Assembly: GCA_000421045.1 (NCBI GenBank)
Contig: ATWC01000007.1
Span: forward strand, 1 to 64,000
DNA: 64,000 bases
Reading direction: 5' to 3'
Source of the DNA: Lachnospiraceae bacterium NK4A179
GTDB lineage: Bacteria > Bacillota > Clostridia > Lachnospirales > Lachnospiraceae
The notes beneath the pieces were generated by a model. It ran no database searches. It was not told the DNA's origin and worked only from the letters and a program-made list of their open reading frames with translations. A program made the translations under genes and the position numbers. Shown piece after piece: positions 41,576-49,850 of this stretch (position 1 is its first letter; each line of letters starts with the position of its first letter).

Positions 41576-43150
41576 TTACATTGAAAACTTATACTTCCCT
41601 TTTCCCATTCCTTCTACCGGAACAATGATCTTCAGTTCATCCTCCATCCTTTTCAAATAGGACGTTGCTGTCACTTCCGAACATCCCAGAATTTCGACTA
41701 CTCGAGAATTCCCAAAAACCTCTGTCCCGATTTCATCATATAACTTCAATACGTTTTGTTTTATTTTATTAGTATACCCCGAATCCAAGATTTTCTGCTT
41801 GAAATCTTTGGTTTCAGTCTCAATCCAAACTTTTTTCTTTGGTTTGGAGCCATTTTTTATTTCATAGTATTCTTCATTTACAGGTATAACCACAGAAGTA
41901 ACGTTGTCATTTACATCAAAAGTCTTATAGAAAAGATCCGGAGATCCATTTTCCCGCATTGATCTTTTGGCTTCCCCGATACCTGTTCCGAAAGATTCTA
42001 TAATGCCTAATGATTTAAACATATCCCTGATTTCAGGATTCTCCGTGTCTCGCTCGTTAAAAAACGTTCTCTCATTCAGATCACTTATGCGTATAGGCGG
42101 TAACGGCTTGTTATAATTCACAATGTTTATCTGTTTTTCAGACACATATATTTGGATTGGCTTACCATTTTCATAGTTGTTATGAACAATGGCATTTGCA
42201 AGCAATTCTTCCAGCGCAATAAACGTGAAGTTCTCGATTTTACGATTATCTGAGTTGCCATCATCACGTATAACCAATTCATTTAAGAAATTGTTATTGA
42301 TGTACTCCAACGCAGCATAATACTGTTTCCAAACTGCACCTTTAAATACTTTGGATTCCATCTTTCTTTTTGTGCCAAACATATCAACAATTAGTTCCGT
42401 ATAAGCATATGGAATACGGTCTTCCGGATGCTCGGAAAACATGAGTACAGCATAATTTTTAACTCGTCTTTCAGTTGGATCATTTTTATCAATCAAATCC
42501 AAGGCCTTAGCCAGCTCTTTCTTTCCCATTCCATCACTGATTTGTCTTGAGCTTGTAATAGAAAAGTATTCTCTTAATAAGTCAATATTTAAGTCATCAA
42601 TTGAAGCACCGGAACTTACAATCGAACTAAAATGAAAATTGGAAAACTTACGCAGCAGATCATACTCTTCATCTACTCTTGCAAGACGTGTTTCCGCTTC
42701 AATTCTCACATATCTTCCCGGTTTAAGATTAATCTTTTTGTCTTTTTCAGCTTTTTCAGCCACCATGAAAGGACCTCCGGTCTGACGCTTTACAATAATG
42801 AGCAAATAACTGATTCCATCCATATCATTTGCTACTACTTCAAACGAAACATTGGGATATAAAAAAGAGCGCAATGAATTGATGGCATTCTTGCATTTTT
42901 CCAGCCGTCCTTCAGTAACTCCCTTGATTGGAAGAACCGGAATCGCTTTCTGTTCTTCGTTATTTTCCTCTTCGACACCAATAAAAATATATTGAATATC
43001 ATTGTTGTAATAGTTATTTCCGTATGCGCAGATGGTTTTTAATATTTTATCCAGCTGTTGTTCTGATGCCTTGTATTCTATATACGAGCATTCTGCTGTT
43101 TTGTTCTTAAGTATTTCATTTGCCTGTTTTTTTATCTGTCTATAATCCAT
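41576..43150 (-). CDS. AlbA_2 (Schlafen-like) / HATPase_c_4 / winged-helix regulator
   Basis: The ATG at 43150 is preceded by GGAGG at eight bases; 524 residues. The N-terminal AlbA_2 domain (about 10-140) has EYKASEQQLDKILKTICAYG and the tail LKPGRYVRIEAETRLA. The central HATPase_c_4-like region has EELLANAIVHNNY (N-box), then DLNERTFFNERDTENP and SFGTGIGEA. The C-terminal winged helix has EVFGNSRVVEILGCSEVTATS. Such proteins are usually DNA-binding regulators in accessory regions. Its gene leads a two-gene unit with the TOTE gene, so it may control or partner it. Confidence 0.82.
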   Translation of the reverse strand: MDYRQIKKQANEILKNKTAECSYIEYKASEQQLDKILKTICAYGNNYYNNDIQYIFIGVEEENNEEQKAIPVLPIKGVTEGRLEKCKNAINSLRSFLYPNVSFEVVANDMDGISYLLIIVKRQTGGPFMVAEKAEKDKKINLKPGRYVRIEAETRLARVDEEYDLLRKFSNFHFSSIVSSGASIDDLNIDLLREYFSITSSRQISDGMGKKELAKALDLIDKNDPTERRVKNYAVLMFSEHPEDRIPYAYTELIVDMFGTKRKMESKVFKGAVWKQYYAALEYINNNFLNELVIRDDGNSDNRKIENFTFIALEELLANAIVHNNYENGKPIQIYVSEKQINIVNYNKPLPPIRISDLNERTFFNERDTENPEIRDMFKSLGIIESFGTGIGEAKRSMRENGSPDLFYKTFDVNDNVTSVVIPVNEEYYEIKNGSKPKKKVWIETETKDFKQKILDSGYTNKIKQNVLKLYDEIGTEVFGNSRVVEILGCSEVTATSYLKRMEDELKIIVPVEGMGKGKYKFSM

Positions 43151-43210
43151 AGTTTTGTCCTCCGAATCCAAAGAAATTGTATCTCAAACCAAAGTTTTCG
43201 TCAATCAATC

Positions 43211-43325
43211 CAAAGAAAAAACACCCTGCATTATGCAAAGTGCTCTCATCTCATCGGGTAGTTCACCTTAAAAGGTGTAAACGGGGTGTAAATCCGTTTG
43301 ATAAATCTTCAAAATGCCTTATTTT
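43211..43325. repeat. Dispersed repeat R1 with terminator hairpin
   Basis: About 110 bases match 49571-49686 at roughly 85% identity by eye. The match includes CACCCTGCAT near the left, an imperfect tandem GGTGTAAACGGGGTGTAAA and CCGTTTGATAAATCTTC. The left end is a hairpin (43221-43244) that reads on the minus strand as a stem followed by TTTTTTC. It would thus stop transcripts before they enter the AlbA gene. Confidence 0.7.
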
Positions 43326-43337
43326 CAGGGCTTTCCT

Positions 43338-43384
43338 TTCTACTGAAATCGCTTGCCCCAGCAGACGAACAATATTTTTATCAT
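43338..43384 (-). pseudogene. Attachment scar, copy B: displaced first codons of the LMW-PTP gene
   Basis: On the minus strand the ATG at 43384 reads M-I-K-I-L-F-V-C-W-G, the expected N-terminus of a low-molecular-weight phosphatase, then changes to unrelated codons K-R-F-Q-stop at the core boundary. The core 43353-43369 equals that at 38328-38344. The flank TACTGAAATCGC is shared with copy C at 62041. Confidence 0.75.
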
Positions 43385-43687
43385 TTCGTATACTCTCTCT
43401 TTCAGTAAGCTATATAACCTCAGATCAAAAGGTGTAAATCAAATACTCTCTTGCTAAAAAATGGCTTATTTCCGCCATTTCTTTAGGTCAGTTCAAATCC
43501 TGCCGTGCTAATCTATCTGAATCGCCTGTAAAATGGCGGTTCTTTTATTCTATGGTACTCATGATTGAGGACTTACTTCATTTTCATGGTCGTTTCATGG
43601 TAATGTACAGAGAAAAATTAGGATATCCAATGTTGTTTAGGATCTGTCTTTTTGGGGCATTTCGGTTGCCCCTAAATCATACTGAAA
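43385..43687. other. Intergenic segment with short hairpins, no gene seen
   Basis: It contains AAATGGC/GCCATTT (43459-43480) and, just after the Abi_C gene end, a GGGGCA/TGCCCC stem (about 43656-43673) without a T-run on the minus strand. A T-loop-like GTTCAAATC near 43494 does not fold into a tRNA. No credible open frame was found. Confidence 0.5.
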
Positions 43688-44482
43688 TTACTTACTATTC
43701 TCTTTTACAGATAATATAAAATCCGCCATTGTTATTGCTGAATTAACAAAGAGTCGAGTATGGTAATCCTTAATCTCTATTCTGCGACTACCTACTCCAT
43801 GTGAATCACTTGCTTCATTCCGCATTTCTTTAATAGCGGTAAGTATTTTCTCCAAGCCGGATAGCAACGAATTAATTCTCCGATCCGCATCTGCAGCCTG
43901 ATGCATATTATATAGCGACTTCACTTGATTATATAGTTTCCCGATATCACCTTTATCAGAAGGTGTCTCATTCTTACTCTCTATGACATAACAGAATACC
44001 TCTTCGAGCAGAGTCCTCGATTTGGTAATAGCACTATCATATTCCCCATTATCAATGTCTCGGTTCGCTCGTCCTGCTATATCCTTTATATAGTTTCGAT
44101 CAATAGAAGAAATAGATGGTGTGTCCAGTTCTACTTTTCCACTTAATTCCCGATCAATCAGCTTACGACAGTTTTCGTACTGAATAGCATACTTCTCCTC
44201 ACTCGTATATCCCTTACAATTCAACTCATAATAATCCATGAGATCACGAAAAAGCTTAAAAACTTGCTCATAATCGGCTTCTGTACAGTATGCTATTAAG
44301 GATTTACCCTTTGAAAGATTATACTTTTGGCATAACGGAACACCTATGCTTTCAAATGTAAATGAATCAAAACTAGCTGTGCTGAAATTCAAAACATAGC
44401 CGTCTCGATTAAAGAAATTTATAAATGCACCTTGTTCAATTTTAGATAATATAGTATCACCTCGTTTTTGCGTTTTTTCCAA
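43688..44482 (-). CDS. Abortive-infection-like protein with Abi_C domain
   Basis: This 264-residue protein has a C-terminal half from about residue 145 (SAITKSRTLLEEVFCYVI... IGKLYNQVKSLYNM ... MRNEASDSHG ... FVNSAITMADFIL) that fits the Abi_C family (PF14355) found in AbiJ-like proteins. The MRN-x-x-S-D-x-H-G segment resembles the R-x4-6-H motif of HEPN-type RNases. The N-terminal half is unassigned. The start is uncertain: the frame opens with TTG at 44482, and a GAGGTGAT further in precedes no ATG. It sits 90 bases after the RloB gene. Confidence 0.75.
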   Translation of the reverse strand: MEKTQKRGDTILSKIEQGAFINFFNRDGYVLNFSTASFDSFTFESIGVPLCQKYNLSKGKSLIAYCTEADYEQVFKLFRDLMDYYELNCKGYTSEEKYAIQYENCRKLIDRELSGKVELDTPSISSIDRNYIKDIAGRANRDIDNGEYDSAITKSRTLLEEVFCYVIESKNETPSDKGDIGKLYNQVKSLYNMHQAADADRRINSLLSGLEKILTAIKEMRNEASDSHGVGSRRIEIKDYHTRLFVNSAITMADFILSVKENSK

Positions 44483-44572
44483 TCTATAAACTATTGATTT
44501 GTATTGTTTGGGGCAGAAGATAACAAATCTTCGTTATCGAATGTAACTTGATCACCACTAATACTCTGAATC

Positions 44573-45283
44573 TTATGAATTTCCAATTTGATACTTCTCA
44601 TTTATTATCTCTTCAATAATCTTACCAATATTGCTGCTTACCTTCCCTTTTAGGTCGTGGATATCCTGATTAATCCGTTTTTCTTGAGCAATTGCCACCA
44701 AGACATTATCCGCAAGATTTCCTATTTCGGGATTTTTCTTTGCATTCATTCCGGTTATTTCTCGAAGCACATTATAGGCATAGCTGTACTTCCCATCTTC
44801 GTCCATATTGAGAAACTCTGCCTCATGATCCTTAATACGCCCTTCATAGCTTCCCTCAATATGAAGCAGTAAAAATAATTCGAAGCCCGGATTCGTCACA
44901 CCTGCTATATCTGTATTCTCGATTTGAGTAATAAGTTCCTCATATCCTTGCACTTTCTCTTCAAAGATATCACCGTCGAATACAATGACCATCTTATCTC
45001 GTTCATAATCAAACTCATTTTCCGGATTCTGCTTTTGTTTCTCAGCAAAAGCAACCAGGTTCTTCGCAAAAGACAAGTTTCTGTCTTCATCGGTCTTTTC
45101 CCATAAGCGAATATCTATCAGCGGGTGTATTCCTAACTGTTTTCGCAGATCGATTAGTCTCCTGAAATAGAAGGTTTCAGTATTAGCGCCTTCACAGATA
45201 AAGAAATACTTTCGAAAAGGCTCTATCTGCTCAATCTCATCGGAAGGACGACTATTCCAGTTTGTATATGTGTGTACCGGCAT
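44573..45283 (-). CDS. RloB-family TOPRIM-like protein
   Basis: This 236-residue protein has FFICEGANTETFYFRRL with the acidic residue of a TOPRIM fold near the N-terminus, VIVFDGDIFEE with the DxD pair and NPGFELFLLLH. These are the features of the RloB family, which is paired with AAA ATPases in anti-phage modules. It begins two bases after the AAA gene's stop, with AAAGGAG overlapping the end of that gene, so translation is coupled. Confidence 0.85.
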   Translation of the reverse strand: MPVHTYTNWNSRPSDEIEQIEPFRKYFFICEGANTETFYFRRLIDLRKQLGIHPLIDIRLWEKTDEDRNLSFAKNLVAFAEKQKQNPENEFDYERDKMVIVFDGDIFEEKVQGYEELITQIENTDIAGVTNPGFELFLLLHIEGSYEGRIKDHEAEFLNMDEDGKYSYAYNVLREITGMNAKKNPEIGNLADNVLVAIAQEKRINQDIHDLKGKVSSNIGKIIEEIINEKYQIGNS

Positions 45284-45285
45284 TC

Positions 45286-46644
45286 TTACTCTCCTTTCCG
45301 GAAAGAGAACTGCTTAAACACTGGAATTGCGCCATATCTTCCCTCAAGATAAGCCTTGCTCAGTTTTTTATCATATCTTTCCTTAAAACGATCCAGAGAG
45401 TATATATTGCTGGCATTATCCGCATCCCTTTCCACAAACCATATTTCATCTCTCCGGAAAAGAATCTGATCCATGATAGTATCCTCATGTGTTGTAAATA
45501 CCAGCTGCATTCTCGTGCCATCATGAGCTTCCATGAACAGTTTCAGAAAACGCTCTGTTAACTTCGGATGCAGACTACGTTCAAGTTCATCCACTACAAA
45601 AAGTGTATCCGGGCGATCCGTAAGAAGCATATCTATAAGGTCGAACAATCTTTTTGTTCCATCCGACTCTTCCACGAAATTAAAGTCAAAAGCGGTTTTA
45701 CCATGTTTCAAAACAAGCGTAGTAATCTCCGGTTCCGGATTTCCCTGAGTGATTTTAACGTTAAAGAATCCACCTTCCACTCTCCATGTCATTTGTATAC
45801 TAGGCATACCGGTCACTCTCATTTGAGTCATTAAATGGTTGTAAATTCCCTGAACTACATCACCGGGAATCATCTTACTCATCTCTTCTGAGGTAATCTT
45901 CTTTGTCTTAATTTCCGTAACGCCTGTATCAAATGTTTGTATCAGCTTACTAATACTATCCAAAGACTCGTCGTTATAATATGCTTCAGTATTTGAAATA
46001 CCAACATTAGGATATATAACAATAATGTTATTCATAATCCAACCATATACTTCTTGGAAAAACAGAAGTTTCGATTTATCATCATATTTCTTTCCTCGAT
46101 TCATTTCAGTAAGGAAAAGCTTTGACTCCTGTCCCGCAAAGTCTTCGGAATATACATTAAACCTGCTTTTCTCCGTAGCTGTAAGTTTGACATCTTCTCC
46201 CAGAATTGGCGCACTATTTCCTTCTCTAACAAACAGTTGATGCGCCCCGCCATCCTGCATAAGTTCATACAGCCATTCTTCCGTGATTTTTCTCTGACTA
46301 AGGATTGCTGAAAAACCATATGCATAAAAAGTATCTCCAACCGTAAACTGCAGTTCAAAAACACTCTCTCGGTTTTTATTCTCTTCCTTATTTCTGCAGA
46401 AATCATTAACGGAGACAACCGGAAGCCCCTCCATAAGGGTTGCCTTAATAAACGCAAATGCGGTCACAAGGTTAGACTTACCAGATGCATTGGCGCCATA
46501 AACTACAGCGTTTTTTAATAATTTAGTCTGTTTAATCTGTAATCGATGATTCTTGTTTCCCTGCATTTTGCTGGAAGATATCATCGACAGTTCTTCCTTC
46601 TGATCAAACGACTTAAAATTTTCAATAGATATTTTAATTAGCAT
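45286..46644 (-). CDS. AAA15-type ATPase partner of RloB
   Basis: This 452-residue protein has an N-terminal SMC/OLD-like start MLIKISIENFKSFDQ, Walker A YGANASGKSNL, signature region EESDGTKRLFDLIDML, Walker B LFVVDELERSLHP and H-switch VFTTHEDTIMD. ATPase-plus-RloB gene pairs resemble the AbiL and PD-T4-4 type defence modules. Which named system fits best needs profile searches. GAGGAGG precedes the ATG. Confidence 0.85.
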   Translation of the reverse strand: MLIKISIENFKSFDQKEELSMISSSKMQGNKNHRLQIKQTKLLKNAVVYGANASGKSNLVTAFAFIKATLMEGLPVVSVNDFCRNKEENKNRESVFELQFTVGDTFYAYGFSAILSQRKITEEWLYELMQDGGAHQLFVREGNSAPILGEDVKLTATEKSRFNVYSEDFAGQESKLFLTEMNRGKKYDDKSKLLFFQEVYGWIMNNIIVIYPNVGISNTEAYYNDESLDSISKLIQTFDTGVTEIKTKKITSEEMSKMIPGDVVQGIYNHLMTQMRVTGMPSIQMTWRVEGGFFNVKITQGNPEPEITTLVLKHGKTAFDFNFVEESDGTKRLFDLIDMLLTDRPDTLFVVDELERSLHPKLTERFLKLFMEAHDGTRMQLVFTTHEDTIMDQILFRRDEIWFVERDADNASNIYSLDRFKERYDKKLSKAYLEGRYGAIPVFKQFSFRKGE

Positions 46645-47148
46645 AAATACGCCTCCTCTCCAGGTTGCGCTTTCATTATAATACGAAATAAAGCATTTTC
46701 AAGATAAATTTCGCTATTTAGAGTTTTTTTCTCTGTATAGTCATTTTGCATCAGCCGTAATATCATTTTACATGTCTATTCTATGTTATATTAGGTCGTT
46801 TATTCAAAAAGGGGGTGAAACGTAGTATTTTGGTAGTAAGAAAATGTTCACCGGGCAAGATGCGCCGCATTATGCCCAGCTTTGCGCCAGTTTGCCAGGC
46901 TGCTGAAGTTTCAGTCATTTTACAGAAAATCGGGCCAAATGGCAAAACCCGGCAAAGTGTGGCAAATCCCCACCGTGAATCGTAGTCATAACGTAGTTTT
47001 TTATGGCCCTATATAATAAAGGTCTAAATCCGATTTATTTGCACGCATTTAGACTCCTAATATCATCAGATCATTCTTTGAATAAGTCATCAAGTAAGCC
47101 TGTCTACCTGATACTCCAGATCCTGTAGCTTATGCCCTATGCCTCCTT
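46645..47148. other. Non-coding segment with iteron-like repeats, possible mobile-element end
   Basis: Three GGCAAA units recur at a 10-base period around 46938-46970 (GGCAAAACCC, GGCAAAGTGT, GGCAAATCCC). Inverted TTTGCC-type units lie about 50 bases before. CGTAGTATTTTGGTAGTA near 46822 has a near-copy near 60558. An 8-base inverted repeat GTCTAAAT/ATTTAGAC lies at 47022-47054. No gene was seen. The AAA gene promoter must also lie at the left end. Confidence 0.5.
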
Positions 47149-48282
47149 TCAGTTCAGAATCTCATGTACTCTTTCCTGTACCATTTTGCTGATTAGTTTT
47201 AATCTATGCGATGAATAATTATATGCACCCGTTTTTTGCAGGTTAAATGTTAGCATCTTTCTCATTTTTACTTTTAATCTGTTGTCAATTACCTTCTTTG
47301 CTTCCTCTATATAATCTTCATAAAAGCTGGGAAGCAATGTACCGGCATATTCTTTAAGATGTTTCTCATCTGCCCAGTTTTCTTCTCCTGCTAGATTAAA
47401 CAGTGAATTTCCATGGTCAAACAGTGGTGCCGGAGCTATTATCTTATTTGTTTTACTATCAACAAGCACTCCGAAATTGCCAAAGTGCCTGTCAGTATTG
47501 TAGATCACTGCATCTAACACTATCATATCGTTAAGTGCATCTACATATTCAGATCCAAGATTCTCATAATACTCTCGTACTGCCCTCATCCCACCTGTTT
47601 TTACTACCCGACCTATAGGAACAAAAGCTATATCTTTACTCGTAAACAATTCACATGCAGAGCACAATTGCTTCTTCCATTTTGAAACCTTGTAAGGAAC
47701 AACATTCATACCCAAGGCTGTCCCTATCTCATATGCATATAGTTCCGAATACGGCTCATTTCCAGTATTGGATGCCCCCGATGTAGCACCCTTATAAAGA
47801 TAAACCTTTCCATTAATTCTTCTCCAACATTTGGGGAGCATGCCATTTGTCGTAAACTCCGGAGAAGATGCCAATGAAGATCTGGCACTGCTCCCATATC
47901 CGGTAAAAGCAATCATGGCAAGCACACGGCTGAAATTATTCTCATAGAGATTATTATCTCCAAATGTTCCTGCAAATCCTTCTTCCACTACCCAGTATGA
48001 ATCATTTAAGGATAAACCTCTGCAAACCGAGATAACACCCATAGGCCTGTTGGCATTAAGACCACACTTTGCAAGGAAAGCATTAACATAGGCTCGGTTT
48101 TTGGGAATAGTCCTGTTCTTCAGCCAAGAAGCAATGCCTTTGTCGCTTAGTTCCATGCCCAAAGGAAGTAGATGCTTTTTCTTTTCATTTATCCATGTAA
48201 TCTGCAACACAGGATCAGACAAGTTCTCAATGATTTTAAATTTAATTAATTCTACGTCAAATAGCTTTAAAATATATTCCAT
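47149..48282 (-). CDS. HipA-like kinase-fold protein
   Basis: The ATG at 48282 follows GGGAGA at seven bases and gives 377 residues; an in-frame ATG at 48297 is also possible. The catalytic signature VLDAVIYNTDRHFGNFG (N-x-DRH-x-x-N) and metal motif LFDHGNSL are typical of the HipA C-terminal kinase domain, and KGATSG resembles the ATP loop. The N-terminal 120 residues are not HipA_N. No HipB antitoxin lies nearby; the gene directly follows a fic gene and has AAAGGAG just after the fic stop. Confidence 0.8.
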   Translation of the reverse strand: MEYILKLFDVELIKFKIIENLSDPVLQITWINEKKKHLLPLGMELSDKGIASWLKNRTIPKNRAYVNAFLAKCGLNANRPMGVISVCRGLSLNDSYWVVEEGFAGTFGDNNLYENNFSRVLAMIAFTGYGSSARSSLASSPEFTTNGMLPKCWRRINGKVYLYKGATSGASNTGNEPYSELYAYEIGTALGMNVVPYKVSKWKKQLCSACELFTSKDIAFVPIGRVVKTGGMRAVREYYENLGSEYVDALNDMIVLDAVIYNTDRHFGNFGVLVDSKTNKIIAPAPLFDHGNSLFNLAGEENWADEKHLKEYAGTLLPSFYEDYIEEAKKVIDNRLKVKMRKMLTFNLQKTGAYNYSSHRLKLISKMVQERVHEILN

Positions 48283-48316
48283 ATAAGATTCTCCCATTCA
48301 AAGCCATTATTCTCCT

Positions 48317-49375
48317 TTATTCCTTATCTCTGTTCCAAACGTATTTTGTATATCGACCGCCACCGATCTTTATAATGCTTTCTGATGACAAAAGTTCTGA
48401 CAGTGCCCTCTCAACAGTTATGCGGCTTATGTCAGGGCATTTCTCCATAATCTGCGACTTCGTGATTTCGCCATAAGTATTTTTAATCAGTTCAGCCACA
48501 CGCTCCGGCTTTGAAAGGCCACTGGTAACTAAAGTCTCTATCCTGTCAGAGAAATCTCTGTATGCCGCAACAACAACACCGAGCGTATACTGTACAAACG
48601 GAACGTAATTGTTCTCTTCCTCATGCCAGTTAAGGGAGCTTTCCTGCAGGCACTCATAATATGATGTTTTAGTCTTTTCAATCAGATGCTCGATACTGAT
48701 GTACTTTCCTACGATGTATCCGGCTCTGTACAGCATCAGCAGCGTGAGCAGTCTGCTCATTCTTCCGTTGCCGTCATTAAACGGATGGATGCAAAGGAAA
48801 TCCAATATAAACATCGGTATCAAAAGCAGTGGATCTATTGTTCCGGTTCCGAGAGCTTTATCAAATTCATTACAAATATTCTCGATTGCCTCAGGCGTTT
48901 CCCATGCAGGAACCGGTCTGAATCTTACGAATTTGTTGCCCTGTTCATCCTCTTCCTCAATGATATTATCCGCTGCTTTATACTTTCCGCCGATATCATA
49001 TCCTTCAAACTTATATAAATCTCTGTGAAGCTGAAGGATCATATTCGGTCTTATCGAGATGTAATCATGACTCTCATGGATTATATTAAGTACATCCCTG
49101 TATCCGGCAATCTCTCGCTCGTTTCTCGTCTTAGGCGTAGTCTTATCTTTAACTAGCGCTTTCAGTCTTGCATCAGAAGTATAGATACCCTCAATCTTAT
49201 TGGATGCTTCGGTACTCTGAATCTTCGCAATCTCAACAAGTTGCGTCAACGAATCTGCCTTCGCTTCTATAAAAAGTGACTGCTCGCCTTTATACTCATG
49301 GATCTGCGTAAGCAGTGCCACTATTTCCGGTGTCAGTAGTTTTTCCCATTTTTTACTGTAATCAAAATTTCTCAT
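48317..49375 (-). CDS. Fic family AMP-transferase-type protein, self-inhibited class
   Basis: The 352-residue protein has the active-site motif HPFNDGNGRMSRLL complete, predicting nucleotidyl transfer to target hydroxyls. Near residue 60, STEASNKIEGI contains SNKIEG, which matches the inhibitory-helix motif [S/T]xxxE[G/N] seen N-terminal to the Fic core in class II proteins. A C-terminal winged helix (VAELIKNTYGEITKSQIMEKC, TVERALSELLSSESII) could bind DNA and autoregulate. GAGGATAT precedes the ATG. Confidence 0.9.
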   Translation of the reverse strand: MRNFDYSKKWEKLLTPEIVALLTQIHEYKGEQSLFIEAKADSLTQLVEIAKIQSTEASNKIEGIYTSDARLKALVKDKTTPKTRNEREIAGYRDVLNIIHESHDYISIRPNMILQLHRDLYKFEGYDIGGKYKAADNIIEEEDEQGNKFVRFRPVPAWETPEAIENICNEFDKALGTGTIDPLLLIPMFILDFLCIHPFNDGNGRMSRLLTLLMLYRAGYIVGKYISIEHLIEKTKTSYYECLQESSLNWHEEENNYVPFVQYTLGVVVAAYRDFSDRIETLVTSGLSKPERVAELIKNTYGEITKSQIMEKCPDISRITVERALSELLSSESIIKIGGGRYTKYVWNRDKE

Positions 49376-49392
49376 TTTAATATCCTCATTTA

Positions 49393-49428
49393 TGCATCAA
49401 TATACTCATAAGTAGATATAATGATGCA
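49393..49428. promoter_or_regulatory. Operator-like inverted repeat 1 upstream of fic
   Basis: TGCATCAATATA (49393-49404) faces TATAATGATGCA (49417-49428), 11 of 12 positions complementary, with a 12-base spacer. It lies about 20 bases before the fic start. The half-site TGCATCA is shared with repeat 2. Confidence 0.65.
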
Positions 49429-49466
49429 CTTAAATAATAACACTCATTATACTCATTGTCAGCTTT

Positions 49467-49498
49467 AATTGCATCAAATTTGCGAAAATGATGCAATT
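49467..49498. promoter_or_regulatory. Operator-like inverted repeat 2 upstream of fic
   Basis: AATTGCATCA (49467-49476) faces TGATGCAATT (49489-49498), a perfect 10-base inverted repeat, again with a 12-base spacer. The centres of the two operators are 72 bases apart. A further half-site AGCATCA lies near 49524. Confidence 0.7.
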
Positions 49499-49570
49499 AA
49501 ATAGTTTATCTATAAAATAGTTAAGCATCATATCTGTTCTCTTTTTGCTACTTTAATTGCTACTCATCCA

Positions 49571-49686
49571 TAGAAAAAGCACCCTGCATCTCGCAGAGTG
49601 CTCTCATCATTCATCAGGTAGCTCACCTTCAAAAGGTGTAAATGGGGTGTAAATCCGTTTGATAAATCTTCAAAATGCCATATTTT
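49571..49686. repeat. Dispersed repeat R2 with terminator hairpin
   Basis: It matches R1 (43211-43325). Its hairpin AGCAC-x-CTGC / GCAG-x-GTGCT (49578-49602) is followed on the minus strand by TTTTTC, so it acts as an insulator upstream of the Fic-HipA unit. The tandem GGTGTAAATGGGGTGTAAA lies within it. Beyond the repeat, 49687-49850 holds no visible gene. Confidence 0.7.
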
Positions 49687-49850
49687 CCGTCTTATTTCAC
49701 TTTATCCGGCACAGCTTCCGCATACTCATGATCCGAAAAACATCTGCAAAAGTGGTAAATTGGTGGTAAAAATCTTCCTGTCCATTCTGAAAGCATTGTT
49801 TTTACTGACATTGGTGACTTAAGCTAGCATCCTTCGTGACATATAATTAG

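Noticed and set aside
43485-43520. tRNA-like T-loop GTTCAAATC
   Set aside because: The flanking bases do not form a five-pair T-stem, and no D, anticodon or acceptor stems could be found around it.
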